A program made the position numbers and the translations under genes. The notes beneath the pieces were generated by a model, which was not told the DNA's origin, did no database searches, and saw nothing but the letters and a program-made list of their open reading frames with translations. Shown in pieces: positions 62,813-64,000 of a stretch of 64,000 nucleotides of DNA (its first letter is position 1; each line of letters starts with the position of its first letter). Origin of the DNA: Flammeovirga agarivorans (lineage in GTDB: Bacteria > Bacteroidota > Bacteroidia > Cytophagales > Flammeovirgaceae); NCBI RefSeq assembly GCF_012641475.1, contig NZ_JABAIL010000015.1, positions 1-64,000 of the forward strand, given 5' to 3'.

Positions 62813-63424
62813 ATGCAATACATTGCCATAGCAGGGAATATTGGTTCAGGGAAAACTACGCTTACAAAAATGTTATCAGAACACTTTGGTTGGAAAGCGG
62901 AGTTTGAAAGTACTGCCGATAATCCATATTTAGAGGATTTCTATAACGATATGAAAAGATGGGCTTTTCATACTCAGATTCGTTTTCTAGATAACAGCTT
63001 TCAGCAAATGCTTGATCTTCGTACTAGCAACAAGGCGGTTGTTCAAGACCGTTCATTTGATGAAAATGCTCATATCTTTGCCCGTAACCTTCATACTTCA
63101 GGTATTATGGATGAAAGAGACTTTGAATCTTACTGGAAGCTTTTTGTCAGTATGTCGTCTCAATTGCCAAAGCCTGACCTATTGATTTACCTTGATACAG
63201 ATTATGAACGATTAATCTCTCAAATTCAGAAGCGAGGACGTTCGTATGAACAAACTATCCCAGAAGATTATTTGAAGGGACTGAACGTATTGTATAATGA
63301 ATGGATCGATAACTACGAAGGACCTTTGCTCCGTTTAAAAATGGAAGATGTTGATTTTGTAGAGCGATCAGAAGATTTTTATAAAATTGTATCAGAAGTG
63401 GATGACTTACTTTCTGTAGTATAA
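62813..63424 (+). CDS. deoxynucleoside kinase, copy 3
   Basis: ATG 62813 gives 203 residues starting MQYIAIAGNIGSGKTT; an in-frame start at 62756 would overlap the terminator. The P-loop is standard, the D-R-S motif reads V-Q-D-R-S-F-D-E-N-A-H (Phe and Asp replace Leu-Tyr of copies 1 and 2) and the lid is R-G-R-S-Y-E-Q. Copy 3 differs more in the substrate pocket (A-F-H-T-Q-I-R-F) and is likely to have its own promoter. A terminator follows at 63446-63491. Confidence 0.92.
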   Translation: MQYIAIAGNIGSGKTTLTKMLSEHFGWKAEFESTADNPYLEDFYNDMKRWAFHTQIRFLDNSFQQMLDLRTSNKAVVQDRSFDENAHIFARNLHTSGIMDERDFESYWKLFVSMSSQLPKPDLLIYLDTDYERLISQIQKRGRSYEQTIPEDYLKGLNVLYNEWIDNYEGPLLRLKMEDVDFVERSEDFYKIVSEVDDLLSVV

Positions 63425-63443
63425 TACACAACTGAGCTCAATT

Positions 63444-63492
63444 TTAAGTCATATAGTATGTACAACAGTATATAAACTATATGACTTTTTTA
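63444..63492 (+). terminator. terminator of kinase copy 3
   Basis: A 12-bp perfect stem (63446-63457 with 63476-63487) is followed by a T-run. Confidence 0.9.
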
Positions 63493-63596
63493 TTTCTTGG
63501 TAACTTGTTGATTTATAGCTGTTAATAAGATCAATTTTTCAGTGAATAAAGAAATAATAATTACCTAGTAATAAGAATATTTCAAAACTAATTACT

Positions 63597-63604
63597 TACC
63601 TTTG
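63597..63604 (+). promoter_or_regulatory. second promoter-like element TACCTTTG upstream of rpmH
   Basis: Exact TAnnTTTG match on the plus strand. The bases after it (TCAGCCGACAAG) resemble those after the rpmH -7 box (CAAGCCGAAAAA). No clear -33 box was seen. It lies 289 bases before rpmH. Confidence 0.4.
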
Positions 63605-63828
63605 TCAGCCGACAAGCAAAACTGGGTTTTCTTAGCTTAAATAATCAATGGAAAATATCTGTTAAGAATTAATTGATATTTTTTTCTGACTAATGTTTAA
63701 ACTATGGATTCTTAGGTAAATAGGCCGTTATCAGTCAATTAAAGGCACTTTTTATAAGTTGTTTCTGTTAATGTCATTGAAATTCAATCATAATAATAGG
63801 ATTTTAATTGATTGTCAGTCATATTTGG

Positions 63829-63860
63829 TTTGTCATTTTGCAGAAGTATGCTTACTTTTG
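63829..63860 (+). promoter_or_regulatory. rpmH promoter
   Basis: TTTG at 63829-63832 and TACTTTTG at 63853-63860 are 20 bases apart. This matches both boxes and the spacing of the Bacteroidota sigma consensus (TTTG, 17-23 bases, TAnnTTTG). The rpmH start codon is 33 bases further on. Confidence 0.75.
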
Positions 63861-63892
63861 CAAGCCGAAAAATTCTAATCTTACATAGTACG

Positions 63893-64000
63893 ATGAAAAG
63901 AACATTTCAACCTTCGAACCGCAAGAGAAGAAACAAGCATGGTTTCCGTCAACGTATGCTAACAGCAAACGGACGTAACGTTCTTGCAGCGAGAAGAAAA
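63893..64000 (+). CDS. rpmH: 50S ribosomal protein L34 (partial, runs off the window)
   Basis: The first 36 codons are in the window: [20 protein letters not shown] followed by [16 protein letters not shown]. This is unmistakably L34, a small basic protein of the large subunit; the family is about 44-52 residues, so the last 10 or so codons lie outside. The promoter upstream is the best consensus match in the window. Confidence 0.97.
   Translation, partial: MKRTFQPSNRKRRNKHGFRQRMLTANGRNVLAARRK

Larger units (their letters stand above)
63425..63892. other. 468-base intergenic region before rpmH
   Basis: It contains the kinase terminator, one promoter-like element at 63597-63604 and the rpmH promoter at 63829-63860. 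The roughly 220 bases between the two elements contain no good coding frame and no tRNA-like fold; they could be a long rpmH leader or a small RNA. Confidence 0.5.

Noticed and set aside
1-64000. CRISPR arrays, insertion sequences, prophage, toxin-antitoxin or classic defence genes, tRNA genes
   Set aside because: No regularly spaced repeats, transposase or integrase motifs, phage genes, known defence proteins or tRNA cloverleaf signatures were found when reading all gaps and proteins.

Overview
The window looks like part of a chromosome from a Bacteroidota member, most likely of the order Cytophagales (Flammeovirga-like). The base composition is AT-rich. Many upstream regions carry the Bacteroidota -7 element TAnnTTTG, and ribosome-binding sites are mostly weak. 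Lineage-typical genes include a TonB-dependent receptor with a carboxypeptidase-like N-terminal domain, DUF2490, DUF2480 and DUF4476 proteins, WbqC, GluQ-RS, and many SPII lipoproteins. The genus is an inference; no complete 16S or 23S gene is present.

Layout. 1-270 is the tail of an rRNA operon (5S gene plus terminator). 420-14325 is mostly minus strand: a SMR pump, rlmN, two TPR proteins, gyrA, a secreted NPSFE-type protein, a small beta-domain protein, clpC, wbqC and trmB. 14538-24518 holds an orphan ParA, a CYTH protein, cystathionine gamma-synthase, a hydrolase/membrane protein/LOG operon, a lytic transglycosylase next to der, and an M28/glutaminyl-cyclase-like lipoprotein. 24519-29486 holds an unlisted 47-codon gene, a DUF2490 protein, aspS, a degenerate crotonase and gluQ. 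29905-37887 is the most accessory part: two ROK sugar kinases flanking a glycosidase-like lipoprotein with an altered acid/base motif, then a beta-helix lipoprotein and a TonB-dependent receptor. 38116-42965 encodes an eleven-repeat surface-type protein and a beta-barrel protein. 43265-56917 holds a tail-specific protease, MscS, a spondin-domain lipoprotein, a uvrA/phosphatase/scpA/GT-C operon, plsC, gatC, a Spy-like protein, an EnvC-like protein, a FemAB/GNAT-like protein and DUF2480. 56991-64000 holds a porin, a His-rich secreted protein, lpd, three tandem deoxynucleoside kinases and the start of rpmH at the window edge.

Most of the window is housekeeping: replication and topology, tRNA charging and modification, proteostasis, envelope biogenesis and nucleotide salvage. 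I found no insertion sequence, phage, CRISPR array, defence locus or tRNA gene. The points most worth a second look are the three tandem deoxynucleoside kinases, the probable pseudo-glycosidase between two ROK genes, the eleven-repeat protein with its barrel partner, the hairpins placed directly at start codons (SMR, NPSFE protein, WbqC), the short gene at 24835 with two phased 12-bp repeats upstream, and a duplicated promoter-like element upstream of rpmH. None of these proves a new system on its own.
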